From Paludibacter sp963678465 (lineage in GTDB: Bacteria; Bacteroidota; Bacteroidia; Bacteroidales; Paludibacteraceae), in assembly GCA_963678465.1 (NCBI GenBank), contig OY782858.1, positions 3,679,810 through 3,743,809 on the forward strand: a stretch of DNA of 64,000 bases, written 5' to 3'. The position numbers and the translations under genes were made by a program. Positions 27,445-35,987 of the stretch are shown here, piece after piece. How positions within the stretch are numbered: the stretch's first letter is position 1; each line of letters begins with the position of its first letter. Under the pieces are notes generated by a model that searched no databases, had not been told where the DNA came from, and saw only the letters and a program-made list of their open reading frames with translations.

Positions 27445-28428
27445 ATGACATTTAATAACCCGGAATACTTATTTTTTCTGTTAGTGCTTATTCCTATTGT
27501 GTTTTGGTACATAAAGGAAATGCACCATTCGGATGCAAGTTTACAGATTTCGTCGCACCGGAATTTGCAGATGAAACAGAAGACTTTAAAAATAAAGCTG
27601 CTTCATGTTCCATTTGTTTTACGTTGCCTGGCAATAGTAATGGTGGTTATTGCGCTTGCTCGTCCGCAGGCCTCCAACTCATGGCGCACCGAAAGTACCG
27701 AAGGAATCGATATAATGTTAACACTCGATATATCAGGTACTATGATGGCTGAGGATTTAAAACCAAACAGGTTAGAAGCCTCAAAAGCAGTTGCTTCGGA
27801 GTTCATCCTTTCGCGTCCGAACGATAACATCGGACTTGTGGTTTTTGCAGGCGAAAGCTTTACCCAATGTCCGCTAACTACCGATCATGCAGTGTTGATC
27901 AATCTCTTTAATGGTGTAAACTATGGTCTTATTGAGGACGGAACTGCCATTGGTTTAGGTCTTGCCAATGCAGTGAATCGTATCAAGGACAGTAAAGCCA
28001 GATCAAAAGTTATTATATTACTTACAGATGGATCGAACAACAGAGGCGACATTGCGCCCATAACAGCAGCCGAAATTGCACAGAGTTTCGGTATCAGAGT
28101 GTACGCTGTTGGGGTGGGTTCGTACGGAAAAGTGAACATTCCGGTACAGACACCAATGGGATTGCAATATCAGTTGATGGACTCAGAGTTCGATGAGAAA
28201 TCTTTACAGAATATTGCAACAATGACGGGTGGTCAGTACTTCAGAGCCACCGACAACAATAAACTTCGCAGTATTTATCAGGAAATCGATCAGATGGAGA
28301 AAACAAAGATTGATGTACGCGAATACAATAAAAAAAATGAAGAGTTTTATATTTTTGCAATTGTAGCCCTCTTGCTTTTGGTTGCAGAGCTACTGTTGCG
28401 CAATACGGTTTTAAAACGAATTCCCTGA
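27445..28428 (+). CDS. batA: VWA domain protein BatA
   Basis: A 327-residue membrane protein with two N-terminal hydrophobic helices (about 8-25 and 55-75) and a VWA domain from about residue 90. One C-terminal helix (about 300-318) follows. The metal-ion-dependent adhesion site reads DISGT instead of the usual DxSxS. The threonine of EDGTAIGLGLANAV and the aspartate of LLTDGSNNRGD complete it. It is predicted to sit in the inner membrane with BatB. Bat proteins support aerotolerance in Bacteroides fragilis. Confidence 0.92.
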   Translation: MTFNNPEYLFFLLVLIPIVFWYIKEMHHSDASLQISSHRNLQMKQKTLKIKLLHVPFVLRCLAIVMVVIALARPQASNSWRTESTEGIDIMLTLDISGTMMAEDLKPNRLEASKAVASEFILSRPNDNIGLVVFAGESFTQCPLTTDHAVLINLFNGVNYGLIEDGTAIGLGLANAVNRIKDSKARSKVIILLTDGSNNRGDIAPITAAEIAQSFGIRVYAVGVGSYGKVNIPVQTPMGLQYQLMDSEFDEKSLQNIATMTGGQYFRATDNNKLRSIYQEIDQMEKTKIDVREYNKKNEEFYIFAIVALLLLVAELLLRNTVLKRIP

Positions 28429-28487
28429 CGCAAAGATTTGTCAAGCTGTAAGGATCGAAAATTATTTTTTTACAAAAACACATTACA

Positions 28488-29543
28488 ATGTTTAGATTTG
28501 CACACCCTGAATATTTATTCTTACTGATACTAATTCCCGTTTTGGTGGGTATTTTTATCTATAGCACCCTGCAAAAACGAAAAAAGATAAAACAATTTGG
28601 GAATCCTGATTTGTTGGCCGAGTTAATGCCCAACGTGTCGGTGGTAAGGCCTCAATTGAAGTTCTACTTTCAGCTTACAGCCATTATTTTTCTTATTATA
28701 GTGCTTGCACAACCGCAATTTGGCACCAAGATGGAAAAAGAAAAACGCAAAGGCATAGAAGTAATGATTGCTCTGGATGTGTCCAATTCGATGATGGCGC
28801 AGGACATACAGCCTGACCGACTTGAGAAATCGAAACAGGTTTTATCGAAACTTGTGGATGACATGACCAATGATAAAGTAGGCCTGGTTGTTTTTGCCGG
28901 CGATGCTTACACGCAGTTGCCCATTACCGTGGATTATGTATCTGCCAAAATGTTTCTTTCTACTATTTCACCTAAATTAGTGCCACGTCAGGGTACAGCC
29001 ATCGGAAGCGCTATCGATTTAGCAATTAAATCTTTTGGAGAAAAAAGTGAAGCAGGCAGAGCCATTATACTCATTACCGATGGTGAAAATCACGAGGACG
29101 ATGCTGTAGGCGCTGCCAAACTGGCGCTCGAGAACGGTATTGTAGTTCATGTAATAGGAATGGGAAAACCCGATGGTGCTCCCATACCGGTGGAAGGAAC
29201 CATGAGTTTCTGGAAAGACAAGGAAGGCAATGTGGTAGTGTCGAAACTGAACGAAGCAATGTGTCAAAGAATTGCTGCGGAAGGTGGTGGAATTTATGTA
29301 AGGGCCGACAATACTAATGCTGCCTATAAAGTAATTTCGAAAGAACTAGATAAAATTGCTAAATCGGACATTAAAACGCAGTCTTTTTCCGATTATAATG
29401 AACAGTTCCAGTCTTTTGCCCTGTTGGCTTTGTTGCTTTTGGTGGTCGATACATTTATTTTCAGTCGACGGAATAAGATATTAAGTAAATTGAAAATTTT
29501 CAATCTCAAGGATAAACTGATTGAAAAGGAAAAGAAAATCTAA
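28488..29543 (+). CDS. batB: VWA domain protein BatB
   Basis: A 351-residue paralogue of BatA with the same layout of two N-terminal helices, VWA domain and C-terminal helix. The metal site is canonical: DVSNS near residue 100, with RQGTAIGSAIDLAI and LITDGENHEDD. The C-terminal tail after the last helix is lysine-rich. It forms the expected pair with BatA, 59 bases downstream of it. Confidence 0.92.
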   Translation: MFRFAHPEYLFLLILIPVLVGIFIYSTLQKRKKIKQFGNPDLLAELMPNVSVVRPQLKFYFQLTAIIFLIIVLAQPQFGTKMEKEKRKGIEVMIALDVSNSMMAQDIQPDRLEKSKQVLSKLVDDMTNDKVGLVVFAGDAYTQLPITVDYVSAKMFLSTISPKLVPRQGTAIGSAIDLAIKSFGEKSEAGRAIILITDGENHEDDAVGAAKLALENGIVVHVIGMGKPDGAPIPVEGTMSFWKDKEGNVVVSKLNEAMCQRIAAEGGGIYVRADNTNAAYKVISKELDKIAKSDIKTQSFSDYNEQFQSFALLALLLLVVDTFIFSRRNKILSKLKIFNLKDKLIEKEKKI

Positions 29544-29593
29544 ATATCGATGAATAGATAGATCATTGATAATTATTAGTTTAAAATATTGAA

Positions 29594-30256
29594 ATGAAGA
29601 AATATAATTTTATAATACTGTCCATTCTGATAAGTTTTCAGATGTTCGCACAGAAGGAAAGTCCGGATGTACGAACAGGAAATAAATTCTATAATTCAGA
29701 AAAGTATATCGAAGCCGAAGTAGAATACAGGAAAGGATTGCAGAAAAATCCGGCTTCGTTCGAAGCAAATTACAACCTCGGAAATTCACTTTTCCGACAA
29801 AATAAATACAAAGAAGCGTTGGAGCAATATAAAATGGCGGCGGCGTTGCAAACTGAAGATAAAGCAAAAATTGCAGCTTCGTTTCACAATACAGGCAACT
29901 CATTGCTGGCAGAAAAAAAAATAGAAGAGAGTATAGAGGCCTATAAGTTGGCGCTCAAAGCAAATCCCAAAGACAATGATACCCGTTTCAATCTGGCCTT
30001 TGCTCAGGCCCTGCTGAAAAAGCAGAAAAATGATAAAGATAAGAACAAAGATAAAGATAAAGACAAAGAGAAGGATCAGCAAAACAAGGATCAGCAAAAC
30101 AAGGATCAGCAGCAGCCTCAGCAACAACAACCGCAAATGACAAAGCAAAATGCACAACAAATACTCGATGCTTTGATGCAGGATGAAAAAGATGCTTTAG
30201 ATAAAGCAAAACAGCAGCAGGTAAGAGGCAAGAAAAGCGCTGACAAGGATTGGTAA
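29594..30256 (+). CDS. batC: Tetratricopeptide protein BatC
   Basis: A 220-residue protein with a signal peptide ending around MFAQ (residue 19). Two to three TPR repeats lie at about 25-140 (FEANYNLGNSLFRQNKYKEALEQYKMA, given here in part, and TRFNLAFAQALLKKQ). A low-complexity Lys/Asp/Gln tail contains DKDKDKEKDQQNKDQQ. The charged tail is encoded by short direct DNA repeats around 30030-30130, so its length is likely to vary between strains. Position between batB and batD supports the name. Confidence 0.88.
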   Translation: MKKYNFIILSILISFQMFAQKESPDVRTGNKFYNSEKYIEAEVEYRKGLQKNPASFEANYNLGNSLFRQNKYKEALEQYKMAAALQTEDKAKIAASFHNTGNSLLAEKKIEESIEAYKLALKANPKDNDTRFNLAFAQALLKKQKNDKDKNKDKDKDKEKDQQNKDQQNKDQQQPQQQQPQMTKQNAQQILDALMQDEKDALDKAKQQQVRGKKSADKDW

Positions 30257-30317
30257 TTTTTGAGATTTAATGTTTGGGTTTTTTTATTAGTTAAGACATT
30301 GTAAGCTTTATAAATAT

Positions 30318-32141
30318 ATGAAAAACAAGATATTATTAATTGCGTTAATGTTGTTTAGTGCATTTGTTACTCGCGCGGCGGAACCTGTGCGTTTTACAGC
30401 AAGTGCACCTTCTACAGTAATTGTTGACAAGCCCTTCCAATTAGTTTATACCGTCAACGCTACAGGCAAAGATCTAAAAGTTCCTGAATTTGCAAACTTT
30501 GAGGTTTTGGCCGGCCCGTTCGAGTCGAGAAGCTCCAGCTATCAGATTGTCAACGGTAAAACTTCTTCATCGCTCTCGGTTTCTTATACATTTACTTTAC
30601 AGGGACTTAAAACAGGAACTTACTCGGTACCACCGGCAAGCATAACGGTGGATGGTCAGAAACATTCATCCAATGGTTTATCGATAAAGGTTTTGCCCGA
30701 TGATGGCAGTGATGCTGCTGGTGGTTCTTCTACGGCCTCTCAGGCTGGAGCTAATACTGCAAAGATAACGAATGATAAAATTTTTATACGTACCAACGTA
30801 TCTAAATCAAGTGTTTATGAACAAGAGCCTGTAGTTGTTACTTATAAATTGTACACGCTTGCCGATGTGGCTGGTATGAACAATATGAAAATGCCCGACT
30901 TCAATGGTTTTTTGAAGCAAGAGCTGGATCAGAACCAGAACAAACAGCTATCGTACGAAAACTTTAACGGGAAAAATTATGGAACAATTGTGTTGTATCA
31001 GGTATTGCTGTATCCGCAGCGCACCGGCGACATAACCATTGACAAAGCAAATTTCGAGGCGGTTGTACGCGTTCAGAACAAAACACAGGTGCGTAGTATT
31101 TTCGACGATTTTTTCGATTCGTACACCAACGTAAATAAAAACCTTGTTGCACCGGCTGTGAAAGTAAAGGTGTATCCGCTTCCGGGTGCCAAGCCTGCCG
31201 GATTTTCGGGTACCGTCGGGCAACTTTCGATGAGTTCAACTATTTCGGCTACACAGGTAAAAGCCAACGAAGCGGTTACCCTGAAAGTTGTTATTTCGGG
31301 TAACGGAAATATGAAGCTGATCAAGAATCCGGATATTAAATTGCCCGAAGGGTTTGAAATATACGATCCTAAGGTGAATAATAATTTCAAAACCACTACT
31401 TCAGGCGTGTCGGGTACTAAAACAATTGAATACCTGTTCATCCCCCGTAATGCAGGAGACTTCGAAATACCGGCAGCCGAGTTTACTTATTTCGATTTAC
31501 AGGAAAAAACATATAAAACATTACGTACGCCTGTTTACAACCTTAAAGTATTGAAGGGTGAAGGCGGCGAAAGCGTTGTTTCGGGTACTTATGTCAACAA
31601 AGAAGATGTAAAACAATTAGGTAAAGATATCCGGTTTATTGAAACAAAACCGTTCAAATTAACAAAGAAAACTGAACCTGTTTTTGGCACTGTCGAAGGT
31701 TGGATTTTATATCTTATTCCCCTGCTTGTAGCTTTATTCCTTTTCATTGTTCTCAAACGAAAGGCACTCGAAAATTCAAACATTGAGTTTGTAAGGAATA
31801 AAAAAGCCAATAAACAAGCGCAGAAGCGACTTAAAATGGCTCAAAAACTTTTGAATGAAGGCAAAAAAGATCAGTTCTACGAAGAGGTGCTCAAGGCTGT
31901 ATGGAGTTACCTGAGCGATAAACTGGCTATCCCGGCTGCTTCGCTTACAAAAGAGAGGGTAGAGGCTGAGTTGTCGTTGAAAGGAGTGAATGCAGATGCG
32001 ATAAAACAGTTTACAGATATTCTGAATACCTGCGAATTTGCACGGTATGCGCCTAATTCGGGCCAACAGGAAATGGGCAATTTGTATTCAGAAGCAATTG
32101 ACGCCATAAGTAATTTAGAGGATATCATCAAAAAATCGTAA
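30318..32141 (+). CDS. batD: BatD family protein
   Basis: A 607-residue protein with a signal peptide (about 20 residues). Repeated beta-sandwich domains make up the BatD region (about 25-440). A transmembrane helix is near residues 457-475, and a cytoplasmic helical tail follows (NKKANKQAQKRLKMAQKLL and YEEVLKAVWSYLSDKLAIP). It is the oxygen-tolerance family protein of the operon and probably spans the envelope side of a BatA/B complex. It ends four bases before batE. Confidence 0.92.
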   Translation: MKNKILLIALMLFSAFVTRAAEPVRFTASAPSTVIVDKPFQLVYTVNATGKDLKVPEFANFEVLAGPFESRSSSYQIVNGKTSSSLSVSYTFTLQGLKTGTYSVPPASITVDGQKHSSNGLSIKVLPDDGSDAAGGSSTASQAGANTAKITNDKIFIRTNVSKSSVYEQEPVVVTYKLYTLADVAGMNNMKMPDFNGFLKQELDQNQNKQLSYENFNGKNYGTIVLYQVLLYPQRTGDITIDKANFEAVVRVQNKTQVRSIFDDFFDSYTNVNKNLVAPAVKVKVYPLPGAKPAGFSGTVGQLSMSSTISATQVKANEAVTLKVVISGNGNMKLIKNPDIKLPEGFEIYDPKVNNNFKTTTSGVSGTKTIEYLFIPRNAGDFEIPAAEFTYFDLQEKTYKTLRTPVYNLKVLKGEGGESVVSGTYVNKEDVKQLGKDIRFIETKPFKLTKKTEPVFGTVEGWILYLIPLLVALFLFIVLKRKALENSNIEFVRNKKANKQAQKRLKMAQKLLNEGKKDQFYEEVLKAVWSYLSDKLAIPAASLTKERVEAELSLKGVNADAIKQFTDILNTCEFARYAPNSGQQEMGNLYSEAIDAISNLEDIIKKS

Positions 32142-32145
32142 CAGT

Positions 32146-32904
32146 ATGAAAAGCAATAGAATAATATTTATTTGTATCTTGGTGATCAGCTTTATCAGTT
32201 CAGCTTTTGCTCAGACCGATTTGATCAAAAAGGCGAACGACCTGTATTCGAAGGGCGATTATAGTGCAGCATCCGAACTTTACGAACAGGTACTCAAAAC
32301 CGATCAGGTAGCGCCTGAATTATATTTTAATCTTGCCAACAGTTATTATAAAATGAACGAAACAGGTCGTTCTATTTTGAATTATGAACGTGCGCTTCGA
32401 ATAAAACCGGCATATAAGGCTGCCCGCGTGAACCTGGAAATGGCCCAGCAAAAGGTGGTGGATAATGTGGTACAGGTGCCTTCTTTTTTCCTGATGCGTT
32501 GGATGGATTTTTTAATGAAATTGTTAAGCTCAAATCAATGGTTTGTTATAAGTCTTATTACCCTGATTGTAACTATAGCCGGATTTATGTTTTTCATTTT
32601 TGGCTATACGCTCAGTTTCAGAAAAACATCATTTTACATTGCTGTTGTTTTTCTATCGTTTACTGTTGTAGGCATGTTTTTTTCTGGCCTGCGTAAGTCG
32701 CAACTTATGCATCACAACGAGGCTGTTATTATGGTGGGCTCTGTGTCGGTGAAGAGTTCGCCCGACAAAAGCGGAACAGATTTGTTTCAGTTGCACGAAG
32801 GAACAAAGGTAAAAGTAAAGAGCGAGTTGAACGACTGGACTGAGATAGTGTTGGGAAATGGAAGTATTGGCTGGATTGAGGGTGCTAATATAGAAAAAAT
32901 TTAA
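32146..32904 (+). CDS. batE: BatE: TPR and SH3-domain membrane protein
   Basis: A 252-residue protein with a signal peptide (ending near SSAFAQ), two TPR units (about 25-100), two transmembrane helices near 130-150 and 158-178, and a C-terminal SH3-like domain (about 190-252: VKSSPDKSGTDLFQLHEGTKVKV). This domain order is the BatE signature. It is translationally close to batD and is the last bat gene. Confidence 0.9.
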   Translation: MKSNRIIFICILVISFISSAFAQTDLIKKANDLYSKGDYSAASELYEQVLKTDQVAPELYFNLANSYYKMNETGRSILNYERALRIKPAYKAARVNLEMAQQKVVDNVVQVPSFFLMRWMDFLMKLLSSNQWFVISLITLIVTIAGFMFFIFGYTLSFRKTSFYIAVVFLSFTVVGMFFSGLRKSQLMHHNEAVIMVGSVSVKSSPDKSGTDLFQLHEGTKVKVKSELNDWTEIVLGNGSIGWIEGANIEKI

Positions 32905-32924
32905 TTCGTTGCTGAGCAGAATAT

Positions 32925-33587
32925 ATGGAGTTGATACAATCACTGAACTTGTTTGATACAGAATTATTTCTGTTCTTCAACGGCATGCATAATTCCTTTT
33001 TCGATGGATTTATGTATGCTTTCACTCAGATTTTTGTATGGATTCCGTTATATGCCTCAGTAATTTATCTGCTTATAAAGACAAAGAAATACGATGCGCT
33101 TTGGCTGATACTTTTTTTAGTGTTGTGTATCGTGATTTGCGATCAGATTTCTTCGGGACTTATTAAAAACACAGTACAGCGTTTACGGCCCTCGCACGAA
33201 CCTTCGCTCAATGGTATGGTGCATCTGGTGAATGGTTACACCGGCGGAAGATTTGGTTTTGTATCGTCACACGCCGCCAATACATTCGGTTTTGCTCTGT
33301 TGAGTTCTTTGTTGATCAGAAACCGGAACTTTGCAGTGATGATCGTTGCCTGGTCGCTTATAAATTGCTATTCGCGCATTTATTTAGGAGTTCATTATCC
33401 CTTCGATATTGCCGGCGGACTACTTGTAGGGACTTTTGCCGCTTCGGTATGTTACATTTCGCTGTCGAAATTCAAGCCCGGAGTTTTAAATATCCAGGCG
33501 GATGCATCTCTTGTTCGCATTCCTGTTTTCACCTTTTTACTGACCGTTTCAGGCATTATTATTTATGCATTGATAACCATTTTCTGA
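32925..33587 (+). CDS. PAP2 family phosphatase, membrane-bound
   Basis: A 220-residue protein with about six hydrophobic segments and the three PAP2 motifs: KNTVQRLRP near residue 83, SSHAANT near 110 and SRIYLGVHYPFD near 147. It should remove phosphate from a lipid phosphate such as undecaprenyl diphosphate or lipid A, at the outer face of the inner membrane; the substrate is not decidable. It starts 20 bases after batE and may be read with that operon. Confidence 0.9.
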   Translation: MELIQSLNLFDTELFLFFNGMHNSFFDGFMYAFTQIFVWIPLYASVIYLLIKTKKYDALWLILFLVLCIVICDQISSGLIKNTVQRLRPSHEPSLNGMVHLVNGYTGGRFGFVSSHAANTFGFALLSSLLIRNRNFAVMIVAWSLINCYSRIYLGVHYPFDIAGGLLVGTFAASVCYISLSKFKPGVLNIQADASLVRIPVFTFLLTVSGIIIYALITIF

Positions 33588-33596
33588 TAACACTCC

Positions 33597-33757
33597 AACC
33601 TCAAATCTTCAAATCAAATCCTCAATCCCGAAAGTCTTCGGGACAAATCCTCAAATCCTCAAATCCTCAAATCCTCAAATCTTTCAAACCCTCGAATCTC
33701 TCAAATCATTCAAACTTTCAAACCCTCAAACCCTCAAATTTTCAAATCCTTCAAATC
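33597..33757. repeat. Tandem decamer-like repeats between the PAP2 gene and hisF
   Basis: Copies of TCAAATCCTC and variants fill the convergent intergenic region. A small dyad CCCGAA-AGTC-TTCGGG is at 33627-33642. No gene is present; the dyad could serve as a weak terminator. Confidence 0.7.
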
Positions 33758-33761
33758 CTCC

Positions 33762-34517
33762 CTATATTCTCACCTCCACACCTTTGTCTTTCAGAAAGCT
33801 TTTCAGTTCGGGAATGCCAATTTCTTTGTAATGAAATATGCTGGCAGCCAAAGCCGCATCTGCTTTTCCCTGTGCAAAAACATCCACGAAATGCTGCATA
33901 GTTCCTGCACCGCCACTGGCTATAACAGGTACATTGACAGCCTCCGAAACGGCACGGGTAATGTCGAGCGCAAAACCATCTTTAGTTCCATCGTTATTCA
34001 TTGATGTTAGCAAAATTTCGCCGGCGCCAAGCGCTACGGCCTGTTTGGCCCAATCCACTGTTTTTATCTCAGTCGGAATGCGTCCGCCGTTCAGAAAAAC
34101 GTACCATTCACCATCAATGCATTTGGTGTCGATGGCCAGTACCACACATTGGCTGCCAAACTGACTGGCAAGATCGCTGATAAGTTGCGGGTTGCGAACA
34201 GCCGAAGTATTGACCGATATTTTGTCGGCACCGCAAGCCAGCAATACCGATACATCTTCCACGCTTGATATTCCACCTCCAACTGTAAAGGGAATATTGA
34301 TATGTTTTGCTATGCGTGTTACCAATTCCGATAGCGTTTTCCGCTTTTCGTTGGTAGCCGTTATGTCCAGAAAAACGAGTTCGTCGGCACCCATTTTTGC
34401 ATACAATGCGCCCAGTTCAACCGGATCGCCCACATCGGTAATGTTCTCGAAATTAATTCCTTTTACTGTTTTGCCGTCCTTGATGTCCAGACAGGGGATA
34501 ATACGTTTTGCTAACAC
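33762..34517 (-). CDS. hisF: Imidazole glycerol phosphate synthase subunit HisF
   Basis: A 251-residue (beta/alpha)8 barrel protein. The N-terminal catalytic aspartate D11 is in CLDIKDGKTVKG and the second catalytic aspartate is in VVLAIDTKC. The phosphate-binding loops FTVGGGISS and ASGGAGT are present. With HisH it makes imidazole glycerol phosphate and AICAR in histidine biosynthesis. No other his gene is in the window, so it is separated from the rest of the pathway here. Repeats border it on both sides. Confidence 0.95.
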   Translation of the reverse strand: MLAKRIIPCLDIKDGKTVKGINFENITDVGDPVELGALYAKMGADELVFLDITATNEKRKTLSELVTRIAKHINIPFTVGGGISSVEDVSVLLACGADKISVNTSAVRNPQLISDLASQFGSQCVVLAIDTKCIDGEWYVFLNGGRIPTEIKTVDWAKQAVALGAGEILLTSMNNDGTKDGFALDITRAVSEAVNVPVIASGGAGTMQHFVDVFAQGKADAALAASIFHYKEIGIPELKSFLKDKGVEVRI

Positions 34518-34520
34518 CTT

Positions 34521-34628
34521 AATTTATAATAATTAATAATGAATAATTAATAATGCATAATTCACAATTCGTAATTCAATTCACAATTCGTAATTCAATT
34601 CTCAATTCTCAATTTTCAATTTTCAATT
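34521..34628. repeat. AT-rich tandem repeats between hisF and mtaB
   Basis: Copies of AATTCGTAATTCAATTCAC and TCTCAATTTTCAAT run without interruption between the two minus-strand genes, up to the mtaB stop codon. Confidence 0.7.
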
Positions 34629-35933
34629 GATCTTCAATGCCGATCGTTCTTCGTTCCATTCGCCCAGGGTGATGTTTTGAATTGTATTCACAAGATTTTT
34701 GTCGAACGGACGTTCTACTTTTACATAATTATTTGTAAATCCTACCATGTTTTCGCCATTGTGCCGACTTTCCCACAGTACAGGATAGCTTTTGCCTTGT
34801 TGACTTTCGTAAAATGCTTTCGTTTTTTTGTCGGAAAGCAAGTGCAATATGTCGCTTCGTTTTTTGCGTTCGGCCAAAGGCGTGTTTTGTTCTATGTCGA
34901 GCATTTTGGTGCCGGCGCGTTCGGAGTAAGTAAACACATGCAGTTGCGAAATATCAAGCCCATCGATAAACTGACACGAAGCTTCGAAAAGTTCGGCAGT
35001 TTCGCCACGCACGCCCACTATCACATCTACGCCAATAAAGGCATGTGGCATCAATTGCTTGATAAGTTCCACCTTCTGGGCAAAGAGTTCGCGGTTGTAT
35101 TTGCGTTTCATCAGTTGAAGCACTTCGTTGGTACCCGACTGCAGCGGTATGTGGAAATGCGGCATAATGCGTTTGCTTGTCTTAACGTATTCAATGATTT
35201 CGTCGGTCAGCAGGTTGGGCTCAATCGACGAAATACGGAAACGTACATCGCGCTCGATATTGTCTAGCGCTTTCACAAGATCGAAAAAGTTCTCGTTGGT
35301 ATGCACGCCGAAATCGCCAATGTTAACCCCCGTAAGTACTATTTCGCGGGCTCCTGCATTGATGGCCTCCATGGCTCTTTCCACTGTTTCGGCTACCGAC
35401 GCGCTGCGACTGCGGCCGCGTGCAAAGGGAATGGTGCAGTAAGTGCAATAATAATCGCAACCATCCTGCACTTTCAGAAAATAGCGGGTGCGGTCGTCGC
35501 GCGAACAGGAAGGCTTAAATTCCCTGATTTGATTCACCTTTGTTGTATGCACTTCGGCAGGTTTTTCTTTGTCGATGTCGCGGATATAATCTAATACGCT
35601 AAACTTTTCGTTGGAACCAAGTACCAGATCCACCCCGTCAATTTTCGAAATCTCGTCGGGTTTCAGCTGCGCGTAGCAACCTGTTACTACCATAATGGCA
35701 TTGGGATGCTGCCGGTTGAGGCGGTTGATGGCCTGACGGCATTTGTGGTCGGCTGTGTCGGTTACCGAGCAGGTGTTGATCACGCATACGTCAGCCTGCT
35801 CGCCGGCGCGTACTTTCGTAAAGCCCTCTTCGGCCATTTTTTTCCCTATCGCCGACGTTTCGGCAAAGTTCAGTTTGCATCCAAGGGTGTGGAATGCCAC
35901 CTTCTTATTGTGAAATATATTATTATCAATCAT
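34623..35933 (-). CDS. mtaB: tRNA (t6A37) methylthiotransferase MtaB
   Basis: A 436-residue radical-SAM methylthiotransferase. It has the UPF0004 domain (FHTLGCKLNFAETSAIG, VINTCSVTDTADHKC) and the radical-SAM cluster CDYYCTYCTIPFARGRSRS near residue 158. The TLGCKLNFAE opening and CSVTDTADHKCRQ are characteristic of MtaB, which makes ms2t6A at position 37 of tRNAs for ANN codons. It has a -7 box on the minus strand 27 bases upstream. Confidence 0.94.
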   Translation of the reverse strand: MIDNNIFHNKKVAFHTLGCKLNFAETSAIGKKMAEEGFTKVRAGEQADVCVINTCSVTDTADHKCRQAINRLNRQHPNAIMVVTGCYAQLKPDEISKIDGVDLVLGSNEKFSVLDYIRDIDKEKPAEVHTTKVNQIREFKPSCSRDDRTRYFLKVQDGCDYYCTYCTIPFARGRSRSASVAETVERAMEAINAGAREIVLTGVNIGDFGVHTNENFFDLVKALDNIERDVRFRISSIEPNLLTDEIIEYVKTSKRIMPHFHIPLQSGTNEVLQLMKRKYNRELFAQKVELIKQLMPHAFIGVDVIVGVRGETAELFEASCQFIDGLDISQLHVFTYSERAGTKMLDIEQNTPLAERKKRSDILHLLSDKKTKAFYESQQGKSYPVLWESRHNGENMVGFTNNYVKVERPFDKNLVNTIQNITLGEWNEERSALKIN

Positions 35934-35959
35934 TTTATTACTTCAAAAAAAACATGCTG

Positions 35960-35967
35960 CAAAGGTA
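35960..35967 (-). promoter_or_regulatory. -7 box for mtaB (minus strand)
   Basis: CAAAGGTA on the plus strand reads TACCTTTG, matching TAnnTTTG, 27 bases from the start codon. Confidence 0.5.
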
Positions 35968-35987
35968 ATAAATTTTAAAGAGTTTAT

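Noticed and set aside
29900..30160. Minus-strand leucine-rich frame opposite batC
   Set aside because: An antisense shadow of the Lys/Asp/Gln-rich repeat region of batC.
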